A stretch of DNA of 35,215 nt from Verrucomicrobiota bacterium (GCA_027623095.1 JAQBVM010000028.1:1-35215), one strand, 5' to 3'. Positions 16,032 through 25,065 are shown, counted from the stretch's first letter. Notes: a model not told the origin generated them from the letters alone. Program-made: numbers and translations.

Positions 16032-19000
16032 CTAGAGTTTCAGCAATTTCTTGAACTCTTCCGTCTCGCGAATCGCATTGAACCGACGATCGGAGGCTGC
16101 CTCGACGCGCAAATCCTTGGCGGTTGTTTGCGCAGCCATCCTTTGACCACTCAAGAGAAGCGCTTTTCGAAGGGACGATATCGCGTCGCTTGTCTTTTCC
16201 AATGCCACTTGGACGCCGGCAAGATCGTACCACGCTTCCGGATTGGTGGGTATCAATACGACAAGTTTGAGAAGAGTCTGCTCGAGTTTCTCCGTATGAT
16301 GTAATTCGTGATAAACCGTTGCGGCGGAAAGAAAGGTGCTCGCGTTGGCGTTTGTTCGGCTCACCAATTCGTCCACAAGTTCGACTGCCAGATTTGTTTG
16401 TTGGGTGACCATGTAGGCCGATATCAACTGAAATGCGGCGGCGACATCGTTTGTGTTCGTGCGGTAACGCTCGCTCATGGGGAGCAAAAGTTTTCCAAGC
16501 TTTTCGATCGCCGCATCGACTTCCGCCCGGCGTCCGATTTGGGCGAACGATTGGGCCACGGACAGAAGCGTCGCTATGTCGGCGTTCGGGCTAGAGCTAA
16601 TTTCGTTCAGCAGTGGAATCGCGGCCTCCGGTCGCTGTAATCGGATGTACGCGTCGGCGAGCTGAAGTCCCAACTCAAGGTTTGTCGGATTCGCGCGGAA
16701 CTTCGAATCGAGTTGCGCGAACTCGCCTTGAGCTTGAGAGATCTGTGCCTGGGTTCCGTTCATCCGCCTCAGTTGATCGGCGTAGGTGAGGAACACAGGA
16801 TTCGTGGGATCGAATTTCAGACTAGTTTCCGCAACCAGAAGCGCGTCGGCGATCCGGTTGGAGCTCAGCAAGAGGGTGACATATTTATGCAGCGCTTCAG
16901 GGCTGTACGGACAGAGCGCGTATGATTGGCGCAGCGCGAAATCCGCCTCTTTCATCAACCTTTGTTCTTCGGGCGAACCGGGGGCGGGGCGATATTCAGG
17001 CGGGCACTCGGGGCTGAGGCGCCATCCGTAAATCCACCCGATCGCGCTCCGGAGTTTTGAGAACGATTTTTGAGCGACCGAGTCGCGCACGAATGCGCGG
17101 TCGCCCTGGAACCCTGTAAAATCGCGGCGCACGTAGGTGCGCTCGGCGAAATCGCAGATTTCCTTCACGGATGTGTCATACGTGATCCAGTTTCCAATAA
17201 AACGTTCCGAATAGCGGCTCCAGAACTCATGATCCTTCCGCATCATTTCCTCGGTGATCACTGGCACCGTCTCGCGGTTGATCTTCATGATTATCCCGGA
17301 CGGAGTCAGATGCGGATACATCCATTCGAGAGGAAAACTCTCCTCCACATAGAATTCGTGGTCGGGATTCTTGTCGAAGATCACTTTTGCCAAGATTGCG
17401 TTGATCGCCATCACCGCCACCTGGCCGCTCACTTGGACCCGTCCGTCCTTGGTAAACGTCACGCCTTCCCCTGGTTTGACTTGCTTGAGTTCATTAGGAA
17501 ACTGAGCGTCGTGCTGCAGCCGGCGCGCGGCGTCGGAGATATAGTCAGTGAATGCCTGTTCGGAATCTTCCGCCGAGGGCGTCAGTATCTCCTTGGGCGG
17601 GTACACTCCCTGTTCTCTCCGGCGTTTCTCCTTTCGTTCTCCCAGAGCGGTGAAATAGCGATCGAGAGGCAGCATCGCGCGCGCCAGCAGATTCGTCCTG
17701 CGTCGCACTCCGGGGACCGGGTCCGATAGGAACAGCTCGGAGAAAAAGTATGGATCGGTCTGCGCGCTGCGGTTGTAGTGGGCGCGAATATAATCGAGGT
17801 AGGTTTTGTCCGCGAGCGCGTTCTGAGTGATCAGATAGACGTCGCGCCGGTCGAAGTCAGGATCATTCGGCTTGCACCGCGCGGGAATAAAACTCTCGCA
17901 AAAGATCATGTAAGTGGGGTTAAACCGTCCCGGGTCTGTACCCCCAAAAAGCACCGTGTTGCGCGCCATCTCCGGATAAATGTCCAGCGGCGGCGTGAAC
18001 ATGTCGTGCCCGAACCAATACCCGAACAGATGTCCACGCTGTTCGGCGTCCGACCAATTGGACAGAATGGATCGGACCGGCACAATGGCAAAGAGCGCCA
18101 GGATGGCGGCAAGCTGCGCGCGCTGGCGTCCGAAGAGAACGACAAAGGTAAACGACATCGCTGCCAGCAATGCCACCACGGCGGCGGACCGAAGAATGAG
18201 GAACTGGCTGTTTTCGAATGTCCTGAGCACATAGAAGAGTTCAATTCCGGAGGCGACCGCTCCGCCCCATAGCGCCATCGAACGATGCTCGGAATACCGC
18301 GTGGCGAGCAGTCCGCCCAATAGCGTGAAGCCATATCCGATTGTCATCGCCAGCATGATGTGAGACGCGGTGAAAAAGACCCGAGCTTGATTCTGGCTTT
18401 GGAGGTCTGTGTTTGGATTCAGAAGAATCATCAAAAGAAAAGCCAAGCAAAGGTAGATCGCGGTCAAGCCGATCATCCAGGCGCGCTCGCGCTTTTGAAG
18501 CTGCTGAAAGAAGACAAAGGGCAGGATTCCAATCACAAGATTTACGAGCCCCATTTCGTCGATCGCGCCTTCGGCGTACATTCCGACTTGATCCATGAAT
18601 TTCCCGACACTGTCGGTGGGATTTGTCTGTTCATATTGGCCGCGAGTAAGGGCATGAACAAACCCTTCTTCCGTGCGCGGGTAACCCCAGTTCAACGGCG
18701 GATTGGTCATGGAAGCGAGGGGCATATAGAAGTAGAACGAACTGCCCAGCAACCAGAGGAGGAACAAGTGAAGAATCGGTTTCCAATTGCTCAAAGGTTG
18801 TCCGAGCCGCAGGGTCACCATCACGCTTGTGATGATGGAACCGACGCCCACGGCATTATAGATGAGGAAAAGCGGAATGTTCGTATCGAAGGCTGTCAGA
18901 ATGCCCTTGGCTTTGAGGACCAGGCCCAGCAGGTAAACGACGCTGTTCCCGATGAACATGTCGCGCCCGAGTTTTGGATTCACAACGAGCACCGCGACCT

Positions 19001-19871
19001 CGATTCCCATCGCCGCCACGATTAGCGTCTGGTGATTTGTGAAACAGACTCCAAACCAAAAAAACGCCCAATAAAGATGTCGAAGCTGCTGCGGGGAGTA
19101 CATCCAGCGGAACAGATAACAGAGCACCCCCATGAACGATAGAACGCTCAGGGTGTAAACCTCGACGATGACGGACTGGCTCCACATGAAACCGTTGAAT
19201 CCAAGGAGCGTTCCGGAAATGAAACCTGAGATCACGCACAGCGCATTCTCCAATCGAATGTCGATTCGCTTCAGTTCACTGATGCCTTCAAGAATCAGGC
19301 TGCTGCCCCGGGAAACCATCAATGCGAGGATTCCACTTGCGAAGGCTCCTGCCACGGCTGAGGACAGGGCGACTCTCCATGCGATATTCGAGAATGGAAT
19401 CAACGTGAACAGCCATGTGTAGAGAGTCCAGACGGGATATCCGGGCGGGTGCGGCACTCCGGCGTAGAATGAGCCAACCGCGAGTTCTCCCGAATCTTCG
19501 AGTGTGAGATCGGGCGCCAATGTCCAATAGTAGCCTAGAAAGACAAAAAAAGTGACTCCCCAGAACGTCCACCAATCGGTCTTCCTAAAGAGCGGGAGTG
19601 TTACTGGTTCTTTCACCTTCTCCGCCTTCACAAGAAAATAACCAAGCAAGTAAAGCAGCACACCGAGGCCGTAACAGAGCCCCAGCGCGACAAATGCCAG
19701 GCGCCATGCCCCGCATGGGATCGGCGTTTGCTTGCCAAGGCCGGCGCACAAGCCGCCGAAGACAGTGTCGTCTGTCGAGCGCCGCAGCCGCTTCACCCAA
19801 GAATTGGCGGAAGGTGGAGTCGATTTCGGATTGTCCGAATCCATTTCCGGTTTTGATTTATCAACACTCAT
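16032..19871 (-). CDS. PspC-DUF2723 (TMEM260-like glycosyltransferase)-TPR membrane protein
   Basis: A 1279-residue multi-pass membrane protein in three parts. Residues about 28-85 form a PspC-like domain (RRSTDDTVFGGLCAGLG, then a helix to YFLVKAEK). From about 100 comes DUF2723, now linked to TMEM260-like protein O-mannosyltransferases (GT117), with the signature APDLTLEDSGELAVGS (119-134) followed by HPPGYPVWTL and many membrane helices up to about residue 620. A soluble region follows, and the C-terminal ~270 residues are TPR repeats ending in a conserved TPR (NPEAWYDLAGVQVALEKTSDAI). It probably transfers sugar from a lipid donor to exported proteins; that is family knowledge, not proven here. 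The ATG at 19869-19871 lies 3 bases after the stop of the small membrane protein gene, so the two are probably translationally coupled. The upstream ECF sigma factor suggests envelope-stress control. Confidence 0.88.
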   Translation of the reverse strand: MSVDKSKPEMDSDNPKSTPPSANSWVKRLRRSTDDTVFGGLCAGLGKQTPIPCGAWRLAFVALGLCYGLGVLLYLLGYFLVKAEKVKEPVTLPLFRKTDWWTFWGVTFFVFLGYYWTLAPDLTLEDSGELAVGSFYAGVPHPPGYPVWTLYTWLFTLIPFSNIAWRVALSSAVAGAFASGILALMVSRGSSLILEGISELKRIDIRLENALCVISGFISGTLLGFNGFMWSQSVIVEVYTLSVLSFMGVLCYLFRWMYSPQQLRHLYWAFFWFGVCFTNHQTLIVAAMGIEVAVLVVNPKLGRDMFIGNSVVYLLGLVLKAKGILTAFDTNIPLFLIYNAVGVGSIITSVMVTLRLGQPLSNWKPILHLFLLWLLGSSFYFYMPLASMTNPPLNWGYPRTEEGFVHALTRGQYEQTNPTDSVGKFMDQVGMYAEGAIDEMGLVNLVIGILPFVFFQQLQKRERAWMIGLTAIYLCLAFLLMILLNPNTDLQSQNQARVFFTASHIMLAMTIGYGFTLLGGLLATRYSEHRSMALWGGAVASGIELFYVLRTFENSQFLILRSAAVVALLAAMSFTFVVLFGRQRAQLAAILALFAIVPVRSILSNWSDAEQRGHLFGYWFGHDMFTPPLDIYPEMARNTVLFGGTDPGRFNPTYMIFCESFIPARCKPNDPDFDRRDVYLITQNALADKTYLDYIRAHYNRSAQTDPYFFSELFLSDPVPGVRRRTNLLARAMLPLDRYFTALGERKEKRRREQGVYPPKEILTPSAEDSEQAFTDYISDAARRLQHDAQFPNELKQVKPGEGVTFTKDGRVQVSGQVAVMAINAILAKVIFDKNPDHEFYVEESFPLEWMYPHLTPSGIIMKINRETVPVITEEMMRKDHEFWSRYSERFIGNWITYDTSVKEICDFAERTYVRRDFTGFQGDRAFVRDSVAQKSFSKLRSAIGWIYGWRLSPECPPEYRPAPGSPEEQRLMKEADFALRQSYALCPYSPEALHKYVTLLLSSNRIADALLVAETSLKFDPTNPVFLTYADQLRRMNGTQAQISQAQGEFAQLDSKFRANPTNLELGLQLADAYIRLQRPEAAIPLLNEISSSPNADIATLLSVAQSFAQIGRRAEVDAAIEKLGKLLLPMSERYRTNTNDVAAAFQLISAYMVTQQTNLAVELVDELVSRTNANASTFLSAATVYHELHHTEKLEQTLLKLVVLIPTNPEAWYDLAGVQVALEKTSDAISSLRKALLLSGQRMAAQTTAKDLRVEAASDRRFNAIRETEEFKKLLKL

Positions 19872-19874
19872 TCA

Positions 19875-20282
19875 CTAATGGATTAGACTATTTGTCTTCA
19901 TGACAGAAAAAGAGCCGATACTTGAAGGGATTCTTTGTCCCTTTGTCCACTCAAAAAGCTCGCGTCGCAGCCCGTTTTGACGGCTGTGGAATCCGGCGGC
20001 GAGGTACGTCGAAATGCTTTGATTCGTAAGGGTTTCGAATCGTTCTCCACTTTCGCTCACAGCGAAACTGGCGATTCGACCTGTGCGGGTGCTCAGGGCT
20101 GCCATCGCGAAAAGAGCGCACGCCATTGCTGTGGCGAGCGGACGGCTGCCATGCGGATACGATGCCCTTCGATCTGCGGGGGCGCATTTGGGATCGGAGA
20201 AGATTCGTTTCTTAACGTTCTCCGAAGGACGTCGGGGCGTCCACGAGCGCAAGAGGTTTTCCAAGTGATTCGAGTTCTTCAT
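19875..20282 (-). CDS. Small single-helix membrane protein, putative anti-sigma or sigma partner
   Basis: A 135-residue protein with a basic N-terminal cytoplasmic part (LLRSWTPRRPSENVKKRIF), one membrane helix at about residues 48-64 (LATAMACALFAMAALST) and a short C-terminal domain. I do not recognise a catalytic family. It overlaps the end of the sigma factor gene by 71 bases and is followed after 3 bases by the DUF2723 gene. The ATG at 20280-20282 is fixed by an excellent Shine-Dalgarno sequence. The topology and place directly after an ECF sigma gene are those of an anti-sigma factor, though no zinc-binding HxxxCxxC motif is present. Function is therefore an inference from context. Confidence 0.7.
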   Translation of the reverse strand: MKNSNHLENLLRSWTPRRPSENVKKRIFSDPKCAPADRRASYPHGSRPLATAMACALFAMAALSTRTGRIASFAVSESGERFETLTNQSISTYLAAGFHSRQNGLRRELFEWTKGQRIPSSIGSFSVMKTNSLIH

Positions 20283-20769
20283 AATTCCTCTCTTTAAGAC
20301 AGGAGCTTAGTTTTTCGAGACCATACCGGTAGCGTCCGGCGACTGTATTCGGCGAAACTCCAAGCAATTCGCCGATTGATTCGAATGTGCGTCCATGCCA
20401 GATCTTGAGAACGATGACTTCGCGTTGAGGTTGCGGCAGCCTCTCCAGGCAGCGCATGGCGGCTCGTTCTTGCGTGGATTCATTGTTTGATCGCTCAAAC
20501 CACTGGACGGCCTCGATTTCCCTTAGGAGGCGCCTCCAAAGATTCCGCCGGTAGTTGAGCGCTCGGTTGCGAAAGCTCCGAACGCAGTAGTTTTCCGGTT
20601 GTTCCGGAGGGCCAGACTTGCGCATCATTGCCAGAAAAGTGTCCTGCAAAACGTCCTCAGATTCGCTATGGCTGAGGCCCAGCGCCCTTCCATAGAGAAT
20701 CAGCTCCGATGCACGGTCTTCATAGAGCCGCCGACACCATTCATGACCACATTGGATCGTTTCACTCAC
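20212..20769 (-). CDS. ECF-type RNA polymerase sigma factor
   Basis: A 185-residue sigma-70 family protein of the extracytoplasmic-function type, with only regions 2 and 4. Region 2 spans about residues 15-80 (ELILYGRALGLSHSESEDVLQDTFLAMMR, the core-binding and -10 contact helices). Region 4 spans about 108-165, with LPQPQREVIVLKIWHGRTFESIGELLGVSPNTVAGRYRYGLEKL, the helix-turn-helix for the -35 element. The start is GTG at 20767-20769: a TGA lies two codons upstream in frame, so no earlier start exists. It is the first gene of an apparent operon with a small membrane protein and the PspC-DUF2723-TPR protein. It probably controls that operon and possibly itself; no duplicated promoter could be verified by eye. 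Confidence 0.92.
   Translation of the reverse strand: MSETIQCGHEWCRRLYEDRASELILYGRALGLSHSESEDVLQDTFLAMMRKSGPPEQPENYCVRSFRNRALNYRRNLWRRLLREIEAVQWFERSNNESTQERAAMRCLERLPQPQREVIVLKIWHGRTFESIGELLGVSPNTVAGRYRYGLEKLSSCLKERNYEELESLGKPLALVDAPTSFGER
20283..20296 (-). promoter_or_regulatory. Strong ribosome-binding site for the small membrane protein
   Basis: On the minus strand AAAGAGAGGAATT directly precedes the ATG at 20282, inside the sigma factor coding region. It decides the start of the overlapping gene and shows that the overlap is real. Confidence 0.8.
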
Positions 20770-20955
20770 TGTTCACCCAAATAGACACCTCAGGGCCGGG
20801 ATTTGTATAGGGATTTATCTTTGTGGGCAATTCGCTCGGTTAAGAACCGGCATCGAGTTGGAGTCATGCAGCGGTTCCTCGACGGGATCTGAGCAAAACC
20901 GTCAGTGCTGGTCAAAAAGCTACATTGCCGATGTGCAAAGAAATCCATCCGAGTG

Positions 20956-20987
20956 AATGAGTCATTCCATTCATGAACGAAATGAAT
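20956..20987. promoter_or_regulatory. Candidate activator sites: two adjacent inverted repeats upstream of glnK
   Basis: AATGA-G-TCATT at 20956-20966 and ATTCAT-N7-ATGAAT at 20969-20987, 35-70 bases upstream of the -24 element. Position and dyad symmetry suit an enhancer-type regulator site, but they do not match the NtrC consensus I know. Confidence 0.4.
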
Positions 20988-21021
20988 CGAATCCACAGCA
21001 TTGGCGGGCTTCGGCTCCCGG

Positions 21022-21039
21022 TTGGCATGTCTGGTGCTT
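21022..21039 (+). promoter_or_regulatory. Sigma-54-type promoter of glnK-amtB
   Basis: TTGGCATGTCTGGTGCTT has the invariant GG (21024-21025) and GC (21036-21037) separated by exactly 10 bases and fits TGGCAC-N5-TTGC except for two positions. Transcription would start near 21049, leaving a 58-base leader. Sigma-54 control of glnK-amtB is classical in other bacteria. Confidence 0.65.
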
Positions 21040-21100
21040 GAGGCTTTTTCGCAACGCTCCGGAAGGCTGAATTCAATCAGCCGTGGAGCACATCATTTAG

Positions 21101-21445
<345 letters not shown>

Positions 21446-21496
21446 CTCGCGAAGGGATTCATTTTTAAACAAAACCCAAACTTACAAACCAACTCT

Positions 21497-22867
21497 ATGA
21501 AAAAGCATTTTCTTATTTTCTCTCTTTTATGTTCGCTGTTCTTTATTGAAAGCGCATTCGCTCAGGCTGATGGGACTCCGGCTCCGGAAGCTCCTGCTGC
21601 CGCTGCGGAGGCAGCGCCGGCGTTGGATTCCGGCGACACGGCCTGGATGATCACGGCCTCCGCGCTGGTATTGTTCATGACGCTTCCGGGCCTGGCGCTT
21701 TTCTACGGCGGTCTCGTAAGATCCAAGAACGTGTTGTCCGTTCTGATGCAATGTTTCGGGATAACCGGGGTAATTACGGTCTTGTGGGTCATCTACGGCT
21801 ATAGCGTAGCTTTTAACACGGACGGAATGGCGGCCGACACCGTGAATTTCAATTCCTTCTTTGGAGGGCTTGGAACGATGTTCCTAAAGGGCGTCACCGT
21901 TGAGTCGATATCCGGGACGATCCCGACGGTCGTCTTCGTAATGTTCCAGATGACGTTTGCGATTATTACCCCGGCCCTGATCGTCGGAGCCTTCGCAGAG
22001 CGCATGAAATTCAGCGCGATGCTCCTCTTTTCGGTGATCTGGTTCACGTTTTCATATCTTCCCATTTGCCACATGGCCTGGTCCGGTGCTGGCTCATTTT
22101 TTGGCAATTGGGGCGTGCTGGATTTCGCGGGCGGGACGGTTGTCCATATCAACGCGGGCGTTGCTGGATTAGTTGCTTGCATCATGGTTGGCAAACGTTT
22201 GGGCCACGGCTCCGAGCCGATGCCTCCGCATAGTGTTCCGCTGACGCTCATTGGCGCCGCGATGCTTTGGGTGGGGTGGTTCGGCTTTAACGCTGGAAGC
22301 GAGTTGGCTGCGGATGGCACTGCCGGAATGGCGATGCTCGTCACTCAGGTGGCGACCGCGACTGCGGCCTCGACGTGGATGTTCATCGAATGGTTCGGGA
22401 AAGGCAAGCCGACCGCTGTGGGTATAGCGACTGGCGCGGTTGCGGGTTTGGTTGCGATTACGCCGGCCTCGGGAACGGCTGGTCCGATGGGAGCGATTCT
22501 CATTGGGGCCGCCGCCAGCTTCCTCTGCTATATTGCGGCTACAAAGATTAAATCCGCGTTTGGTTACGACGACAGCTTGGATGTATTCGGCGTTCACGGT
22601 GTGGGTGGGATTGTAGGCGCACTGTTAACCGGTCTGTGCGCGAGTGAGGCGCTCGGTGGCTCCGGTTTGGCGGATGGCGTGAGCGTTGGCGGCCAGATCT
22701 TCACTCAATTCAAAAGCGTTGTTGTGACAGTAGTCTGGAGCGGTGTGGTTTCCGCTGTAGCATTGTTCGTCATTAAGCAAGTGATTGGACTGCGCGCGAG
22801 CGAAGAAGTTGAGTCGATTGGCCTGGACCTTGCCGAGCACGGTGAAGAAGGATATCACGCGCGCTAA
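21497..22867 (+). CDS. amtB: Ammonium transporter
   Basis: A 456-residue Amt/MEP/Rh family channel. An N-terminal signal peptide (residues 1 to about 22, LIFSLLCSLFFIESAFAQA) and an Ala/Pro/Glu-rich linker precede eleven membrane helices starting at TAWMITASALVLFMTLPGLALFYGG. The twin histidines of the pore are H217 (GGTVVHINAG) and H367 (DVFGVHGVGG); the family stretches FAERMKF and GWFGFNAGS are present. It conducts ammonium into the cell under nitrogen limitation. The C-terminal tail (from about RASEEVESIGLDLAEHGEEGY) is the conserved cytoplasmic region needed for gating and GlnK docking. It is transcribed with glnK. Confidence 0.96.
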   Translation: MKKHFLIFSLLCSLFFIESAFAQADGTPAPEAPAAAAEAAPALDSGDTAWMITASALVLFMTLPGLALFYGGLVRSKNVLSVLMQCFGITGVITVLWVIYGYSVAFNTDGMAADTVNFNSFFGGLGTMFLKGVTVESISGTIPTVVFVMFQMTFAIITPALIVGAFAERMKFSAMLLFSVIWFTFSYLPICHMAWSGAGSFFGNWGVLDFAGGTVVHINAGVAGLVACIMVGKRLGHGSEPMPPHSVPLTLIGAAMLWVGWFGFNAGSELAADGTAGMAMLVTQVATATAASTWMFIEWFGKGKPTAVGIATGAVAGLVAITPASGTAGPMGAILIGAAASFLCYIAATKIKSAFGYDDSLDVFGVHGVGGIVGALLTGLCASEALGGSGLADGVSVGGQIFTQFKSVVVTVVWSGVVSAVALFVIKQVIGLRASEEVESIGLDLAEHGEEGYHAR

Positions 22868-22992
22868 TTCGACGGGTGGGTTGTAAGAGAAACGAGAACA
22901 GAGCGGCGCGCGCAGCGCGTTCTTTGACGGTTCCGGCTGGAACGCAGATACCGAAACGTTAAGTGGGTTGTGGAATCGAAGAGACAACCGGC

Positions 22993-23838
22993 TTATACCA
23001 CATGAATCACCAGTGCGGTTGTATTGTCGCTGCCGTCTTTCTCGACGGCTGCTTCCACGAGGCGGCGAGCCGGGCTGCCGTTTGCCTCGTTGTGAGGCGT
23101 TTCAGTCCGCAAAATCTCAGTCAAGTGGCTGTTGTAAAGCCCTTCTATCAAACCATCCGTGCAAAGTAAAAATGTGTCTCCCGGCTCATATGAGACAGCG
23201 CCTACCTGAGGACTTACAAATTGGTTTCCGCCGCCGAGGGCCTTCTGGAGAACCTTGCGGCGCGGGTGATTCCGGGCCTCGCGTTCGTTGAGTTTTCCGT
23301 TCATGAATAGCCAGCCGACGTGAGTGTCGTCATGGCTGAGCTGTTTGATTCCGTCCGCCGCCCGTGGCAACGAATAGACTCGACTGTCTCCAATGTGCCC
23401 GAAGTACATCCAACCCGGTGTAAACCAGCAAAGGCTCAGTGTTGTTTCCATTCCGGAACATTCTTCATAGCTGTCTCCGACGAAGGTCAGCGCCTTGTGG
23501 ATCTGATCGAAAAGCTCTTCCAAGACATCGGCAAATCCTGTTTCCAGTCCGACTGCGGATTGTTGGAACGAGCGCGGCAGGAGCTTGGCGATTTTATCGA
23601 TTGCGATTCGGCTCGCGTACTCTCCGGCCCGCGCGCCTCCCATCCCATCGCTGACTCCAAATGCGAAGTCCATCTCCACGATTGAGGCTTCCCCCAGTTT
23701 TCCCAAATGATGCAGTTCCTTGGCGTCAAATCGGAGGCCCAAGAACGCGTCCTCATTGTTGGGTCGCACTTTTCCGCGGTCCGTCCATCCGGACCACCGC
23801 AACACAGTTGGATTTCGAGCCGCAGGTTGATGGTTCAC
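22993..23838 (-). CDS. PP2C-family serine/threonine phosphatase
   Basis: A 281-residue PPM/PP2C phosphatase, the size of the bacterial Stp/PrpC type. The metal-binding and catalytic marks are TDRGKVRPNNEDA (19-31), SDGMGG (63-68), GHIGDSRVY (147-155), LLCTDGL (224-230) and DGSDNTTALV (268-277). It would dephosphorylate Ser/Thr-phosphorylated proteins in the cytoplasm. The start is a GTG at 23836-23838 that overlaps the TGA of the mini-kinase gene (GTGA), so the two are translationally coupled and probably act on the same target. A STAS-domain gene stands further upstream on the same strand. Confidence 0.93.
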   Translation of the reverse strand: MNHQPAARNPTVLRWSGWTDRGKVRPNNEDAFLGLRFDAKELHHLGKLGEASIVEMDFAFGVSDGMGGARAGEYASRIAIDKIAKLLPRSFQQSAVGLETGFADVLEELFDQIHKALTFVGDSYEECSGMETTLSLCWFTPGWMYFGHIGDSRVYSLPRAADGIKQLSHDDTHVGWLFMNGKLNEREARNHPRRKVLQKALGGGNQFVSPQVGAVSYEPGDTFLLCTDGLIEGLYNSHLTEILRTETPHNEANGSPARRLVEAAVEKDGSDNTTALVIHVV

Positions 23839-24233
23839 TTTGACGAGGGTTGTTCGAAGCCTGGAAGGATCGTTGCCAATTCAAAATCAATCACGCAGAA
23901 TCGACCGTCCGACTGCCGATAGGTTACGTTGCGAATATCGGGATCGTCGTGGCGCACTCCAAAAGGCTCAAGCTCGGCAAACAGCTCCTGAGTTCGTTCT
24001 GCATCCAGGTGCTCGACACGCTTTCCGCAGTTCGACGTAACGATTCGGAGCCGTGCGCGATCGGCCTCCAGAAGGCGCGGCACAAAACCGCATCCTCGCG
24101 ATTCAAGATGGCGGAGAACACGCGCTTCATTTTCGAAGCGCGCGACCGCGTCCCGACCGTGGAACACTTTAAAAACCCGGCCATCGAAACTGAGATGCAC
24201 CGTAGCGCGAAGGGTATCCTTAACCTTCAGCAT
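23835..24233 (-). CDS. Minimal kinase-fold protein (132 residues)
   Basis: A very short protein with the key marks of the protein-kinase/RIO/aminoglycoside-kinase fold. A beta-3-like lysine is K22 (VFKVFHGRD), a possible alpha-C glutamate is E34 or E36 (FENEARVL), a hinge-like segment is RIVTSNCGK, the catalytic loop HxDxxxxN is at H95-D97-N102 (HDDPDIRN), and a DFG-like metal motif is at D116-FE (VIDFELA). The glycine loop and most of the C-lobe are missing compared with 250-residue kinases. It overlaps the PP2C gene by 4 bases. A phospho-relay with the phosphatase, perhaps on the upstream STAS protein, is inferred. It might instead be a small-molecule or lipid kinase, or inactive. No other annotation comes to mind. 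Confidence 0.72.
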   Translation of the reverse strand: MLKVKDTLRATVHLSFDGRVFKVFHGRDAVARFENEARVLRHLESRGCGFVPRLLEADRARLRIVTSNCGKRVEHLDAERTQELFAELEPFGVRHDDPDIRNVTYRQSDGRFCVIDFELATILPGFEQPSSK

Positions 24234-24455
24234 TAGGAAATAGAGAGAGCGGCCAATCTCGTTTTAAAACCAAAGTGATCATGATTAGCCGGACGTTTTA
24301 TCATTTGGTTGTGATTATGGCCGATTCTGCGCCCGAGGGGAAGGTTTCACATCAATCGGTCGAGTGCGATTAGGCAAACGGCGCTTTAATTCTGCCAAGG
24401 ATTGAGAATTCACTCAATTGATTCACGAAATGAGATCTGGCGATGAAAAAAGCTG
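24234..24455. other. Spacer between STAS gene and mini-kinase
   Basis: 222 bases, AT-rich relative to the genes. It contains a perfect inverted repeat ATTGAG-N6-CTCAAT at 24401-24418. No T-run follows on either strand, so I do not call a terminator; it could be an operator. Confidence 0.35.
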
Positions 24456-24977
24456 TCAGCGCTTAAGCTTCTTGATGTCATCCGCGAGAAACTGCGCGAC
24501 ATCTTTGAACCGCGGAATGTTTTCAGGATTCACAGCCATGAGGTTCTGATGAGCCTCCAGGCACGATTTGGAAATCTCTTCCTTCGTCGGAATCGCGGAT
24601 GGAAGGGTTGGGGCCTCAAGGGTGCTTTCTGTCGGGGCCATTCCCTGGCAAATCGGAAACAAGTGAGCTACCCCGAGATTCTCCAAGAGGTCGCGGATTC
24701 GCTGGCTTGGGTCGAGAAGTTGCACGCAGACCTTCGTGTTTGTTTGCTGCCTTTGAGAAAAAGAGGAAACGATTCCAACCATCGAGCCAAGGAATGTGCT
24801 GTCCATGTTGCTGCACTCTTTCAGATCAAGGACGAATTCCACGTATCCGCGATCGTTGAGCTCTTTGACGATGGTCTTCAAGCTGATGCTTCGGTTGAAG
24901 GCCGCCCTGCCAGTCACTTTGATCAAAGCGATTCGATCGGTGACGGCGACAGCAAGACCGGACGGGGGTTGATTCAT
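24456..24977 (-). CDS. STAS-domain protein (anti-sigma-factor-antagonist type)
   Basis: A 173-residue protein. Residues 1 to about 110 form a STAS domain: a strand DRIALIKVTGRAAF, a helix, YVEFVLDLKECSNMDSTFLGSM, a helix, then VCVQLLDPS and a last helix ending in LGVAHLF. The D59-S60-T61 triplet is at the place of the phosphorylated Ser/Thr in SpoIIAA and RsbV. The C-terminal ~60 residues are an extra helical tail (KSCLEAHQNLMAVNPENIPRF) not found in the minimal domain. Such proteins switch partners according to phosphorylation. No RsbW-type kinase is nearby, but a mini-kinase and a PP2C phosphatase follow on the same strand, 222 bases downstream. The ATG at 24975-24977 is used. Confidence 0.82.
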   Translation of the reverse strand: MNQPPSGLAVAVTDRIALIKVTGRAAFNRSISLKTIVKELNDRGYVEFVLDLKECSNMDSTFLGSMVGIVSSFSQRQQTNTKVCVQLLDPSQRIRDLLENLGVAHLFPICQGMAPTESTLEAPTLPSAIPTKEEISKSCLEAHQNLMAVNPENIPRFKDVAQFLADDIKKLKR

Positions 24978-25065
24978 GATTGCGACGAATGTGACGCGGT
25001 ATGGTCCGAATTCCTAAAGGCGCTGCCCTTGGCGTTGGAAGATCGGGCAAGGCGTGGAGATGCCT

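Noticed and set aside
18360-19025. 221-codon plus-strand frame within the DUF2723 gene
   Set aside because: His/Gln-rich translation typical of the antisense of membrane helices; no start signal.
22905-22930. GC-rich hairpin after amtB as a terminator
   Set aside because: The stem is broken and only a short TTCTTT follows; evidence too weak.
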